Origin: Thalassospira tepidiphila MCCC 1A03514
GTDB taxonomy: Bacteria > Pseudomonadota > Alphaproteobacteria > Rhodospirillales > Thalassospiraceae
Direction: 5' to 3'
Assembly (NCBI RefSeq): GCF_001662875.1
Contig: NZ_JPVZ01000012.1
Span: forward strand, 1-64,000
Length of the DNA stretch: 64,000 bases
Shown in pieces: positions 35,278 to 43,925 of this stretch. The translations under genes were made by a program, and so were the position numbers. Position 1 is the stretch's first letter, and every line of letters begins with the position of its first letter. The notes beneath the pieces are model-generated. The model saw nothing but the letters and a program-made list of their open reading frames with translations, was not told where the DNA came from and did no database searches.

Positions 35278-35583
35278 TCATTCCAAAACCGGGCGCATGA
35301 AGCTGCGCTCATAGGAAATGATGCTACGATTACGTACTTCCATTTCAAACACTTCCTGACATTCGGGATCATCGGCCATGCGTTTGCGGTAATCCTCATA
35401 GTCGGCAAGGCTTGGAAAGCTAAACAGCGCATAAGCAACATTGCTGGCCCCTTCATGAGGCAAGAAATAGCCATGATGGGTTCCGCCCATGCGAGTGACG
35501 ATGGGGATCCAGCGTTTGGCATAGGTCTCGAATTCAGGGACCTTGTAGCTGTCGAGGATGTATTTCACATAACAAGTAACCAC
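35278..35583 (-). CDS. NIPSNAP family protein
   Basis: The roughly 101-residue product has the alpha/beta-barrel NIPSNAP features: CYVKYILD at the start, WIPIVTRMGGTHHGYFLPHEG and YALFSFPSLADYEDYR. GTG 35583 (GGAG upstream) gives the usual family length; ATG further upstream would read through the recA terminator. It lies just past recA and may be expressed by read-through. Function of bacterial members is unclear. Confidence 0.82.
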   Translation of the reverse strand: MVTCYVKYILDSYKVPEFETYAKRWIPIVTRMGGTHHGYFLPHEGASNVAYALFSFPSLADYEDYRKRMADDPECQEVFEMEVRNRSIISYERSFMRPVLE

Positions 35584-35613
35584 GGCTTTATCTCCGCCAT
35601 AGGGTATTGCAGC

Positions 35614-35648
35614 AAAAAGGGCGGGATACATTTGTACCCCACCCTTTG
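35614..35648 (-). terminator. recA terminator
   Basis: On the minus strand AAAGGGTGGGGTAC pairs with GTATCCCGCCCTTT (one mismatch) across AAAT and is followed by TTG. Confidence 0.75.
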
Positions 35649-35673
35649 AAATTATGTCGCCAGATTGATCAGA

Positions 35674-36747
35674 TCAATCGTCGTTGACCGGTTCGTCTTC
35701 GCTCATATTGGTCATGGCTTCGGCGATCAGACCGGCACTCTCGCGAATGCTGTTTTCGATCTCCTTGGTCATTTCCGGATTTTCACGCAGGAAGCTCTTG
35801 GCGTTCTCGCGGCCCTGACCGATACGGGTCGAGTTATAGGAGAACCAGGAACCAGATTTCTCGACGATGCCGGCCTTGACGCCAAGATCAAGGATTTCAC
35901 CCATCTTGGAAATGCCTTCACCATACATGATGTCGAATTCGACCTGCTTGAACGGCGGGGCCATCTTGTTTTTGACGACCTTGACACGCGTCTGGTTACC
36001 AACGACTTCATCACGGTCCTTGATCTGACCGATACGGCGGATATCAAGGCGGACAGAGGCATAGAATTTAAGCGCGTTACCACCGGTGGTGGTTTCCGGG
36101 CTGCCAAACATCACGCCGATCTTCATACGGATCTGGTTGATGAAGATGACCATGCAGTTCGAACGCGAGACCGAACTGGTCAGTTTACGCAGTGCCTGGC
36201 TCATCAGGCGGGCCTGCAGACCAACGTGCGTATCGCCCATCTCACCTTCAAGTTCGGCGCGCGGGACAAGGGCAGCAACCGAATCGACGACCAGAACATC
36301 AATCGCGCCAGAACGCACCAGCGTGTCGGCGATTTCAAGAGCCTGTTCACCGGCATCAGGCTGGGAAATCAGGAGTTCGTCGGTATTCACACCCAGCTTG
36401 CGGGCATATCCCGGGTCAAGCGCGTGTTCGGCATCGACAAACGCACAGGTCCCGCCAAGCTTCTGGGCTTCGGCAACCGTGTGCAACGCCAGCGTGGTTT
36501 TACCCGAACTTTCCGGACCATAGATTTCGACGATACGGCCACGCGGCAGACCGCCAATGCCCAGTCCGATATCAAGACCGAGCGAACCGGTTGAAATGGC
36601 TGAGATATCAACGGCGCTTTCCCGCTGACCCAGCTTCATAATCGAACCTTTGCCAAATGCCCGTTCGATCTGCCCAAGGGCGGCTTCGAGTGCCTTCTGC
36701 TTATCCATAGTATCCTTATCCACCAAATGCAGCGCGGTCTGAATCAT
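35674..36747 (-). CDS. recA: Recombinase RecA
   Basis: The 357-residue RecA has Walker A (GPESSGKTT), the [12 protein letters not shown] segment, Walker B ([10 protein letters not shown]), loop L2 ([25 protein letters not shown], shortened here in words) and an acidic C-terminus. Start 36747 is preferred over ATG 36708 because the N-terminal [19 protein letters not shown] is conserved in alphaproteobacterial RecA and GAGAG lies upstream. RecA drives homologous recombination and SOS induction. Two GAAC-N7-GAAC boxes lie 142-221 bases upstream. Confidence 0.98.
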   Translation of the reverse strand: MIQTALHLVDKDTMDKQKALEAALGQIERAFGKGSIMKLGQRESAVDISAISTGSLGLDIGLGIGGLPRGRIVEIYGPESSGKTTLALHTVAEAQKLGGTCAFVDAEHALDPGYARKLGVNTDELLISQPDAGEQALEIADTLVRSGAIDVLVVDSVAALVPRAELEGEMGDTHVGLQARLMSQALRKLTSSVSRSNCMVIFINQIRMKIGVMFGSPETTTGGNALKFYASVRLDIRRIGQIKDRDEVVGNQTRVKVVKNKMAPPFKQVEFDIMYGEGISKMGEILDLGVKAGIVEKSGSWFSYNSTRIGQGRENAKSFLRENPEMTKEIENSIRESAGLIAEAMTNMSEDEPVNDD

Positions 36748-36888
36748 TGCTCGAACTCTCTTATTCCACAGGGCCGGGTTGGATGCAACGCAGGCGGTTC
36801 CCCGGACCTATAATGCGGAACGCCACCGCTAGACTGTTTTGCCTGTAGCCGCAGCCTGCCACTGCGTTCTTATCGACAAAACAACTGA

Positions 36889-36903
36889 GAACATAATGCG
36901 AAC
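36889..36903. promoter_or_regulatory. LexA (SOS) box upstream of recA
   Basis: GAAC-ATAATGC-GAAC is an exact match to the alphaproteobacterial LexA consensus GAAC-N7-GAAC (GTTC-N7-GTTC on the recA strand). Confidence 0.85.
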
Positions 36904-36953
36904 ATTCTCACAAAAATTCAGATGTTGCAAGTTTGTTCTCATTGCGTCGAGCA

Positions 36954-36968
36954 GAACTTTCAGAGAAC
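36954..36968. promoter_or_regulatory. Second LexA (SOS) box
   Basis: GAAC-TTTCAGA-GAAC is another exact consensus match, 65 bases from the first box and in the same orientation. Confidence 0.8.
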
Positions 36969-37032
36969 AGACCCATCAATCGCCCGCCCGACAACAGCGG
37001 GACGTGCGGTCAGTGACGGTTTGGCAATGCGA

Positions 37033-37512
37033 TCAGGTGGTGATTTTAAGATGTTCGTGCTTGTGCGCATGTCCGTGATGATCATCGCCATGATGATGGC
37101 TTTCGACATGCAATTCGCCCGGCACGGTATAAAGCTGCCCGTGGCGCACGCCCGGCTGAGCCAGCACCTTGTCGGCAAAGGCACGGATTTCCGAAAGCCG
37201 CCCGCGCAATGTCACGCTTTCAAGGCAGGTATCATGATCGATATGGAAGTGAACCGTGGAAACCGTCAGATTGTGATGTTCGTGCTGGGTACTCATCAGG
37301 CGTGATGCCAGCATGCGTTCTTCGTGATCATAGACATAGTTCAGAACCGCAATCCCGACCCCGTCGGCATTGTCTTCAAGCTTGGTATTCTGAAGCTTTT
37401 CACGGATCAGATCGCGAAAACCCTCGGACCGGTTGGTATAGCCGCGGTGATCAAGAAACGCGTCAAACGCCTCCATCAGATCGTCTTCAATCGATACGGT
37501 CACGCGGGTCAT
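37033..37512 (-). CDS. nikR: Nickel-responsive regulator NikR
   Basis: The 159-residue protein has the ribbon-helix-helix DNA-binding part (MTRVTVSIEDDLMEAFDAFL, RSEGFRDLIREKL) and the C-terminal ACT-like metal domain with the nickel ligands in HEHHN, VHFHIDHDTC. E. coli NikR uses three His and one Cys in the same spacing. An unusual His/Asp-rich tail (HHHGDDHHGHAHKHEH) extends the C-terminus and may bind extra metal. It is divergent from the NikK/NikL-like genes. Confidence 0.95.
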   Translation of the reverse strand: MTRVTVSIEDDLMEAFDAFLDHRGYTNRSEGFRDLIREKLQNTKLEDNADGVGIAVLNYVYDHEERMLASRLMSTQHEHHNLTVSTVHFHIDHDTCLESVTLRGRLSEIRAFADKVLAQPGVRHGQLYTVPGELHVESHHHGDDHHGHAHKHEHLKITT

Positions 37513-37545
37513 TTTGACTACCTCTCACAATCAACGGCTTGACGA

Positions 37546-37572
37546 GTATGATCTTTTTTGAAAAGTTCACAC
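37546..37572. promoter_or_regulatory. Possible NikR operator
   Basis: GTATGA and TCACAC (one mismatch from TCATAC) are separated by 15 bases between nikR and the divergent NikK-like gene. The E. coli operator is GTATGA-N16-TCATAC; spacing here differs by one. Confidence 0.45.
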
Positions 37573-37617
37573 CCGCACATGGTTCTTCCATAAAAACAAT
37601 TTCCCAAAGGAACGCAA

Positions 37618-38406
37618 ATGTTTCAACCAAAGTTCGCAGCAAGCATGGTGATTGGTGCCGCAACGCTTTTGATCGGCCTGTCGGCAAACGCCCATGAATT
37701 CATCGCAAGCCAATCGCCTGCAACGGCGAAGCCGGGCGAGAATGCGACACTTATCCTTGATTCGACCCATCAGTTTGGCCTTCCGGAAGAAGCAGAAGGC
37801 GTAAATGATGTGCGCGCCGCACTGATCACCGCTGGTGGCACGAACGACATTGCGATTTCCCAAAATGATGACGCGCCCAACCTTATCGGTACGTTTGAAG
37901 TGCCCGATACCGCGGCCTGGATTTCCGGCCATCGTCTGGGTGTTGTCTGGTCCCAGACCCCCGATGGCTGGCAGGCTGGCGGTGCCGACGAGCATCCCGA
38001 TGCCATCGCATCGACCCGCTATGAAAAGTTTGCCAAGCTTCTGGTGGGTACCGAAGGTGCTGCCGATTTTGTTACCAAACCGCTTGGTGATGCGCTTGAA
38101 ATCGTGCCGCTCAGCGATCCGCGTGACACCAAGGTCGGCGAGGATGCCGAATTCCAGATCCTTTTGAACGGCCACCCGTTGACGACCTCGGTTCTGGCAA
38201 CCTATGCCGGATTTACCGAAACGCCGTCCTCCTGGGCCTATGCGACCGAGACACTGAGCACCGAGGCCGGCAGTGGCATTGCCAAGATCCGGGTTTCGGC
38301 CCCCGGTTTGTGGATTGTGCGTGTCGCGGCCGATATGCCCGATGCCGAGGAAGGCGTTGGCAACCACAACATCCGCGCGACGCTATCATTCGCCGTAGAT
38401 AAATGA
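37618..38406 (+). CDS. Periplasmic DUF4198 protein, NikK-like nickel-uptake component
   Basis: The 262-residue protein has a Sec signal with predicted cleavage ANA|HEF, giving a mature N-terminal His, and a DUF4198 fold. In ECF-type nickel importers NikK carries this domain and an N-terminal His and helps the NikM permease. Divergence from nikR with a likely operator supports a nickel role. NikM, NikQ and NikO are not in this window. AAAGGAACGC precedes ATG 37618. Confidence 0.8.
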   Translation: MFQPKFAASMVIGAATLLIGLSANAHEFIASQSPATAKPGENATLILDSTHQFGLPEEAEGVNDVRAALITAGGTNDIAISQNDDAPNLIGTFEVPDTAAWISGHRLGVVWSQTPDGWQAGGADEHPDAIASTRYEKFAKLLVGTEGAADFVTKPLGDALEIVPLSDPRDTKVGEDAEFQILLNGHPLTTSVLATYAGFTETPSSWAYATETLSTEAGSGIAKIRVSAPGLWIVRVAADMPDAEEGVGNHNIRATLSFAVDK

Positions 38407-38957
38407 TGATGGCACGGACCGGCTTTTATCGCCTTTTGGTTCTGATGGCCCTGCTGATTGCGGGGCCATTGGCCGTCCCTGCCCCCGCCCATGCCCATGG
38501 CGCTGGCTGGCAGATCGAAGACAGTGCCGATACAAAGACCTATGGTTTCCGATATACCGACGGATCCCCGATGGCCTTTGCCGAGGTTGTTGTCACAACC
38601 AAGGACGGCAAGGTCTGGCAAAAGGCGCGCACGGACCGGATCGGTCAGTTTTCGCTTGGGCTTGGCGGCACATCGCCACAAGATGCGCCAAGTGAACTCC
38701 ACATCAAGGTGGCCGATGGCATGGGGCATGTTGTGCAATTGACCTATCAGCCGACGGACACCGCCAACGCCACAGTCACACCGGGGGGCGAACAGACAGC
38801 TGCTGCGTCATCGGCAACGGCCATACAAGGCACCCCCGCGCTGTTTGATTTGCCGATTTGGGCGAGCATCCTGTTTGGCTGCAGCATCCTCGCAAACCTG
38901 TTTGGCGGGCTTATGCTTTGGCAGCGTCGCCAGATGGCTCGGAAACAGTCGAACTGA
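38403..38957 (+). CDS. NikL-like membrane-anchored nickel-uptake component
   Basis: The 184-residue product has a signal peptide ending near AHA|HGAG, a soluble carboxypeptidase-regulatory-like beta domain (SPMAFAEVVVTTKDGKVW, TDRIGQFSLGL) and one membrane span near the C-terminus (IWASILFGCSILANLFGGLM), matching NikL of ECF nickel transporters. It overlaps the NikK-like gene by four bases. Its stop abuts the convergent EamA stop. Confidence 0.78.
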   Translation: MMMARTGFYRLLVLMALLIAGPLAVPAPAHAHGAGWQIEDSADTKTYGFRYTDGSPMAFAEVVVTTKDGKVWQKARTDRIGQFSLGLGGTSPQDAPSELHIKVADGMGHVVQLTYQPTDTANATVTPGGEQTAAASSATAIQGTPALFDLPIWASILFGCSILANLFGGLMLWQRRQMARKQSN

Positions 38958-39857
38958 TCAGGGCATGAACAGCAAGGTCACCCCGCCAAAGGCAAGGCAG
39001 GTTCCGATTACCGCCTGAATGCCAACCGGCTTGCGCAGGATCAGGCCTTCATAAACGATCAGAATAACCGGCGGCAGCGCCATCAGGGTTGAGGCAATCC
39101 CGACATTAGCGTTTTGAACCGCCAGCATTGACAGCCACACACCGATTGCGGGGCCGATAAGCGCGCCCAGCAACAGCCATTTGCCAACATCCGGCGCGAT
39201 ACAGGCCGTAATAGTCCGCCGTACCCGGCCAAGAATGATCGCCAATCCCCACATGGCAATCACCGCAACCAGCGTTCTGATCCAGGTGGCGGAAAGTGCT
39301 GAATAGCCATCAATAAGGGCATATTTCGCCGTGATCAGATTGGCGACCTGACCGACCGCGCCGCCAAAACCAAACAGAATGCCGATGGCGTAATTGCGGC
39401 CCTCAAGCCCGATCGGGCGGCCCTTTTTGCCAAGAATGACAATCAAAACCCCGCCCACCCCACAGGCGATCCCGGTGATTTCAATCGGACGCAGCGTTTC
39501 ATCAAACAGGACCCAGGCCAGAACCGCGCCCATGATCGGAACAGTCGACATCAACAACATCGAAAGCCGCGCACCGATCAGAACAAAAGCCTGAAACAGC
39601 ATGGCATCACCAATCACCAGCCCCAATACCGATGAAAGTGACAACCAGCCAAGCTGTTCCCACGTGATGGCATTCGGCCATGGCTGGCCTTGAAGGATCC
39701 AATGCAAAATGGTCAGACAAAAAATCGAACAGGCCAGACGCCCGCGATTAACCGTCTGCGCCCCTGCCTTTCCGCCGATATTGGAAAAGATCATGCTGGA
39801 ACTCGCCCAACAGAGCGCAGCAGTAAAGGCAGCAGCTTCGCCAAAAAGGGAAATCAT
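38958..39857 (-). CDS. EamA-family (DMT) transporter
   Basis: The 299-residue membrane protein shows ten predicted spans in two EamA repeats (LCWASSSMIFSNIGGKAGAQ, VPIMGAVLAWVLFDETLRPIEITGI, IASTLMALPPVILIVYEGLILRKP). The family exports metabolites such as amino acids or drugs. ATG 39857 is preferred over a TTG at 39899. The substrate is not readable. Confidence 0.88.
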   Translation of the reverse strand: MISLFGEAAAFTAALCWASSSMIFSNIGGKAGAQTVNRGRLACSIFCLTILHWILQGQPWPNAITWEQLGWLSLSSVLGLVIGDAMLFQAFVLIGARLSMLLMSTVPIMGAVLAWVLFDETLRPIEITGIACGVGGVLIVILGKKGRPIGLEGRNYAIGILFGFGGAVGQVANLITAKYALIDGYSALSATWIRTLVAVIAMWGLAIILGRVRRTITACIAPDVGKWLLLGALIGPAIGVWLSMLAVQNANVGIASTLMALPPVILIVYEGLILRKPVGIQAVIGTCLAFGGVTLLFMP

Positions 39858-40097
39858 GGGGCGCGTTTCCGAAAGGGTTTGTCTGTCTGGCTTCAACACC
39901 AGTTATTGAGTGCGGGCCTTGGTAGCGCATACCTGCCTCCGTCATACAGCGGAGTTTTACGTCATTTGCAATGGCTTTTATTACCTTACAAAGACACAAG
40001 CGCCCTTAAGCACGCACGTTTTCCGTCCACAAAATGGCAGACGGACAGATCAGATTATTGTCTCAAGAACACAACGCAGGCGGGACACATTTGATCT

Positions 40098-40775
40098 TCA
40101 TTGATCGTAGGCATTAAGAGTCTGAAAATCAGATTGAGTCAGCACACGGGTGATCTCTGGCAGATATTTTTCGTTCTTCTTCGAAAGCCAAAGATAGGCG
40201 TGCCCCTGCCTGACCACCGTTTTCGTCGCAGACGCCAATTGCGCTTCATACTGTTTCAGATTGTTACTTTCGATCAGAAACGCATCAAGACGACGCCTTA
40301 AAAACATATCAACGACAATGTCGTATGATGGCAAAAATATCCGGTTGATATGCCCGCCAGCAGCCTCCGAGGACCATTTGGTGCCACGCCGAAGGCCCAA
40401 TGTCACGGCACCAAGATCATCAACGGATTGAATCGCAGGGTCAGAGGTTACCAACACCCCCTTACCAGAGATAAGCGGGACCGGAACCATCACTGCCTTG
40501 GCGCCAACATAAGGCGCGAACTCCGGCAACCTTGGAAAATCACCATCAATCTCATCACTCAGAAGCAGCGCCTCTGAACGACTTGCAGGCATATATTGCA
40601 CTGAAAGGCAGGGGTTATGACCGGCAAAGATGTGTTCGAGCTTTTCACCGACTTCTCTGCCGATGGCGTCTTCAAGACCAGCCAGTTGCAAACACGGTTG
40701 TGCTCTTACTGAAATTGGCTGCCACATGACTATCATAAGAGCAATCAATACACTGGCAGTACCGAACAACCGCAT
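40098..40775 (-). CDS. Periplasmic solute-binding-like protein
   Basis: The 225-residue product has a signal peptide ending near VRA|QP and a type 2 periplasmic-binding (SBP_bac_3) fold: PASRSEALLLSDEIDGDFPR, PLISGKGVLVTSDPAIQSVDDL, RLDAFLIESNNLKQY. It is more divergent than the three paralogues upstream but keeps the C-L-x-(I/L)-A opening. No permease or ATPase is nearby, so it may feed a sensor or a distant transporter. Confidence 0.75.
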   Translation of the reverse strand: MRLFGTASVLIALMIVMWQPISVRAQPCLQLAGLEDAIGREVGEKLEHIFAGHNPCLSVQYMPASRSEALLLSDEIDGDFPRLPEFAPYVGAKAVMVPVPLISGKGVLVTSDPAIQSVDDLGAVTLGLRRGTKWSSEAAGGHINRIFLPSYDIVVDMFLRRRLDAFLIESNNLKQYEAQLASATKTVVRQGHAYLWLSKKNEKYLPEITRVLTQSDFQTLNAYDQ

Positions 40776-40852
40776 ACAGCGGACTCCAAGCCTGATCTGG
40801 TTACATTAGAAAAGATTATATAACTTCAACCTATCAGTTCAGCTCACGAGAT

Positions 40853-41581
40853 TCACGATTTTGTTTCGGTTTCCATTTCCGGCTCAAGTGCCGCCCGAAA
40901 AAGGTATGTTCCCCGATCGAATTGCGGCAACAGGGCCTCGTATTCCTTGCGCAGCCAGCTATAGGTCGTAAGCGTTTCCAGTTCGATGGTGCGATAGCCT
41001 TCCGGCACGCCTTCGGTCTGATTAAGCGAGAAGTCGTCAATAAGCAGACCATCCAGCCGCCCATGACGGAGCATGCGCAACATCATCCCGGCACCCCCGG
41101 GTACGGTGACGATATCGGCAAGACCGACCAGTTCCTGTTTGCCGTGGTCATCGCCCAGCCAAACGCCGATTTCCTTGTTTTTAAGATCACTGAGTGATTT
41201 CACGGTGTCGTCAGCCGTGATCAAAAGGCTTTTGGGACGTCCAACAACCACCGCCCCAGAAACAAGCGGCACACCTGCCGATTGTCGAATAGTTTCGCCG
41301 CTGGCAAAGACACCATCGATTTCGCCGCGTTTAAGCGAAACAGCGGTGCGTTTGTTTGGCAACCAGACGGGCTGCACACATAACCCGGCCTCTGCCATCG
41401 CGGCACGGTACCGCTCGGCAGAGCGAACATGATCGGCCATTTCCGGCAAGGCAATCTTGAGACAGACTTCTTCGTCTGCCTTTGCCGAGGGCAGCAATTC
41501 AAATGACAGGAAAAGTGCTGCCAGAAAAATGACAGCTAACATACACGACCGAACGATCGCATTGGGCTTGCGAAGCGCCAT
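40853..41581 (-). CDS. Periplasmic-binding-like protein, paralogue 1
   Basis: The 242-residue protein has a signal peptide ending AKA|DE and a binding-protein fold: VCLKIALPEM, AGLCVQPVWLPNKRTAVSLKRGEIDGVFAS, GAVVVGRPKSL, GRLDGLLIDDFSL, GVPEGYRTI. The same block order occurs in the next two genes upstream (41918, 42806), pointing to tandem duplication. An inverted repeat sits just upstream of its ribosome-binding region (41598-41629). Confidence 0.8.
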   Translation of the reverse strand: MALRKPNAIVRSCMLAVIFLAALFLSFELLPSAKADEEVCLKIALPEMADHVRSAERYRAAMAEAGLCVQPVWLPNKRTAVSLKRGEIDGVFASGETIRQSAGVPLVSGAVVVGRPKSLLITADDTVKSLSDLKNKEIGVWLGDDHGKQELVGLADIVTVPGGAGMMLRMLRHGRLDGLLIDDFSLNQTEGVPEGYRTIELETLTTYSWLRKEYEALLPQFDRGTYLFRAALEPEMETETKS

Positions 41582-41917
41582 AGTATCACCCCCAAGGCAA
41601 CATCTTCCCGGTGATAGCGGGAAATGTTGCGAGCCTACCTGATCTGCCCGCCGTCATTGTTTGCGGTCGGGTCATTTTCATTGTTCTTTGGTTTCGGCTT
41701 TTGCCGTTAGGGAAAACTATAAGTGTAATCCAAAAGCGCGTGCAAGCACCTGTTCGCCAACCGTCTAACGCAAACGTATAGGTCGCAGTGCAACATTATG
41801 CGCCAGAATCAAAGCCAAGCTGGTTGGGCGCCAAAGCCAATTTGACCGCGCAGTGCAGCACTCAGCAGCACTCAGCCGCAAAGGCGGGAATGCCTTTGGC
41901 CCAAAGTGTGATGCGGC
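41582..41917. other. 336-base gap between binding-protein paralogues
   Basis: No gene is evident. It contains the inverted repeat at 41598-41629, a 10-bp tandem CAGCACTCAG (41856-41875), and a 7-bp inverted repeat CAAAGGC/GCCTTTG at 41879-41898 just after the next gene's stop that might be a weak terminator without a T tract. Confidence 0.5.
41598..41629 (-). repeat. Inverted repeat in the leader of paralogue 1
   Basis: CAACATcTTCCCG and CGGGAAaTGTTG pair (one mismatch) across seven bases, ending 16 bases before the ATG at 41581. It could be an operator or a leader hairpin affecting translation. Confidence 0.55.
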
Positions 41918-42637
41918 TCAGGAGGGATCCTTGCGGAAGGCCGCTATCTTTTCCCGGAAGCGGACGGTGCCATTATCAAATTTCGCCATCTGTTCGGCAT
42001 GTTCGGCCCGAAGGAAGCTATAGACGGCGAGATTGGCAACAGGGATCGCAACAAACCCTTCGGGCGCACCACCCTGGCTGCGCAATGAATAGTCATTGAG
42101 CAAAATGCCATCCAGACGCCCTTTCACAAGCATCTCCATCATTAACTCCGGTCCACCGGCGATGGGCACAACATGTTCATAGTGTTCAAGAAGCTTTTCT
42201 GACCAGCCTGTTCCCAACCAGACACCGATCTGCTCGGACGTAAGCTCTGACAGGGTTTTGGGCCCATCCTTTTTAACGACAAACATGCCATCGGGTTTTC
42301 CCAAAATGACACTGCCGCGGATCACAGGCGTTTCAGTCGTCTTCCCATATGTTTCAAGCATGGCAAAGACGCCATCAATCTGTTTATGGCGCATTGCCAT
42401 GAACGTTCGCGCATGGGGCATCAAAACAGGTTCGACACAAAGACCGGCATCATTCATTGCCGCCTGATAAATATCGTGTCCGGTATCGCCAATTGTGGCT
42501 TCGGGGATGGCAATGCGCAGGCATGGTTGCTTTGCCTTTGCGCCGGGCAGCATGGCAAAGGAAACCAAAAGCGCCGCCAAACAGAACAGTGTCAGGGCAC
42601 AGTTCCGCAAGAACGTGTGCAATTGAAAGCTCGCCAT
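41918..42637 (-). CDS. Periplasmic-binding-like protein, paralogue 2
   Basis: The 239-residue product has a signal peptide ending AKA|KQ and the same motif order as the neighbours: PCLRIAIPEA, AGLCVEPVLMPHARTFMAMRHKQIDGVFA, GSVILGKPDG, GVWLGTGWSEKLLEHYEHV, GRLDGILLNDYSL, GAPEGFVAI. The tail is charged (RFREKIAAFRKD). ATG 42637 follows GGGAGACTG. Function unknown; no transport partners adjoin. Confidence 0.8.
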   Translation of the reverse strand: MASFQLHTFLRNCALTLFCLAALLVSFAMLPGAKAKQPCLRIAIPEATIGDTGHDIYQAAMNDAGLCVEPVLMPHARTFMAMRHKQIDGVFAMLETYGKTTETPVIRGSVILGKPDGMFVVKKDGPKTLSELTSEQIGVWLGTGWSEKLLEHYEHVVPIAGGPELMMEMLVKGRLDGILLNDYSLRSQGGAPEGFVAIPVANLAVYSFLRAEHAEQMAKFDNGTVRFREKIAAFRKDPS

Positions 42638-42805
42638 TTTCAGTCTCCCACGGCACCAACTGTTTGTTGAGTAACCGAATCCCGGGAAGTTCAGCTTGCA
42701 CCTGGTTGGCAAGTTCTGTCGTTCCAGATTTTTTAATCCGTTGATTGAAAAGATATATTCAAACCCGCTGATTGCCTAGCGGCGAGTTATCAGCCTTAAG
42801 CGGTT

Positions 42806-43543
42806 TCAATTCGGAGGATCCGCTTTGTCGCAACAGGATATCGTAATACCAAGTTTTGCCAGAAAGGCGCGCGTGGCGCGGTCAAACTGCGGTTTGATAT
42901 CGGCAAACTCGGCTTTTAGCCAGCTATGCACATCAAAATGGTCAACCTCGACCGCCTTGTATCCTTCGGGTACACCGCCCGCAAGACCAAGCGAATAGGC
43001 ATCAGCCAACATGGCATCAATGCGCCCTTCGGCCAGCATTTCCTTTAACATCGCCGTACCGCGCGGTACCCTGATCACGTTTGCGTATTGCTCAACAAGC
43101 TTGGTGCACCAGGTCGCGCCAAGCGGCACGCCAAGGACCTCCGTAGTGAGATCTGCAATACCATTGACGGGACCGTCGCGCACAACAAGATATCCAGCCA
43201 ATCGACCAAGCAGCACATCACCGGAAATCAATGGCACAGTAACAAGTTCCGGCAGATCTTCACGCGATGCAAAAACCCCTTCAAGTTGCCCGGAATTCAG
43301 TGCTGCCACAGCACGTGTTTGCGGCATGGCTTCGGGATGAACGCACAGGCCAACGTCTGCCATCGCCTTGCGATAGAGCTCGATTTTTTGCTGATCCACG
43401 TAGATTTCCGGCATCGCAATACGAATACATTTCTCATCTGCACTGGCAGCGGGCAAAAGCCGGAAAGAAAGCAATAGGGCAATGAAACATATCACTGCAA
43501 AAACACAGTTTCGGGCAAACCTGTGGCTTGAATAGCAGGCCAT
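42806..43543 (-). CDS. Periplasmic-binding-like protein, paralogue 3
   Basis: The 245-residue product has a signal peptide ending ASA|DE and the common blocks KCIRIAMPEI, VGLCVHPEAMPQTRAVAALNSGQLEGVFAS, GDVLLGRLAGYL, GVPLGATWCTKLVEQYANV, GRIDAMLADAYSL, GVPEGYKAV. A Cys pair near the C-terminus (ISCCDK) is absent from the others. First gene in transcription order, 382 bases from the divergent EamA gene. ATG 43543 has GGAG upstream; an in-frame extension lacks the signal. Confidence 0.8.
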   Translation of the reverse strand: MACYSSHRFARNCVFAVICFIALLLSFRLLPAASADEKCIRIAMPEIYVDQQKIELYRKAMADVGLCVHPEAMPQTRAVAALNSGQLEGVFASREDLPELVTVPLISGDVLLGRLAGYLVVRDGPVNGIADLTTEVLGVPLGATWCTKLVEQYANVIRVPRGTAMLKEMLAEGRIDAMLADAYSLGLAGGVPEGYKAVEVDHFDVHSWLKAEFADIKPQFDRATRAFLAKLGITISCCDKADPPN

Positions 43544-43925
43544 AAATACTCCCAAGAGGCGTTGGTCTATTTTCTTTTTTGTTCGCCGAGGTTCCGCAAT
43601 TTCGGAATGCTCTGGAACTTGTTTGTTCTGGCGTTTGCACCGCAACAGACCAAACGATACGTCTTATTGTATGATGTGACCAGCGCCGAATGCGCATATC
43701 CTTCATCGCATCAATACATCTTGTCCCGAGTGCGACATGCTGCAACCCCCGATGTTTTGGAATTACAAGTATTCCGCGCTTGACCGATGAAAAAATGGCG
43801 CGCACCATCTGCGCGCGGCTGGCCCGGAAATCGGGAAAGCAGCGCCACCAAGCCACCAAAGTTTTCAACCGTGCCGCCCTGCATCCCGAATGGATGCACG
43901 ACGCCCCATCTTCCGGACACCCTCG
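43544..43925. other. 382-base divergent intergenic region
   Basis: It lies between binding-protein paralogue 3 (-) and the EamA transporter (+). I see no coding sequence with a ribosome-binding site and no strong repeat. It should contain promoters for both directions, but none could be placed with confidence. Confidence 0.5.
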
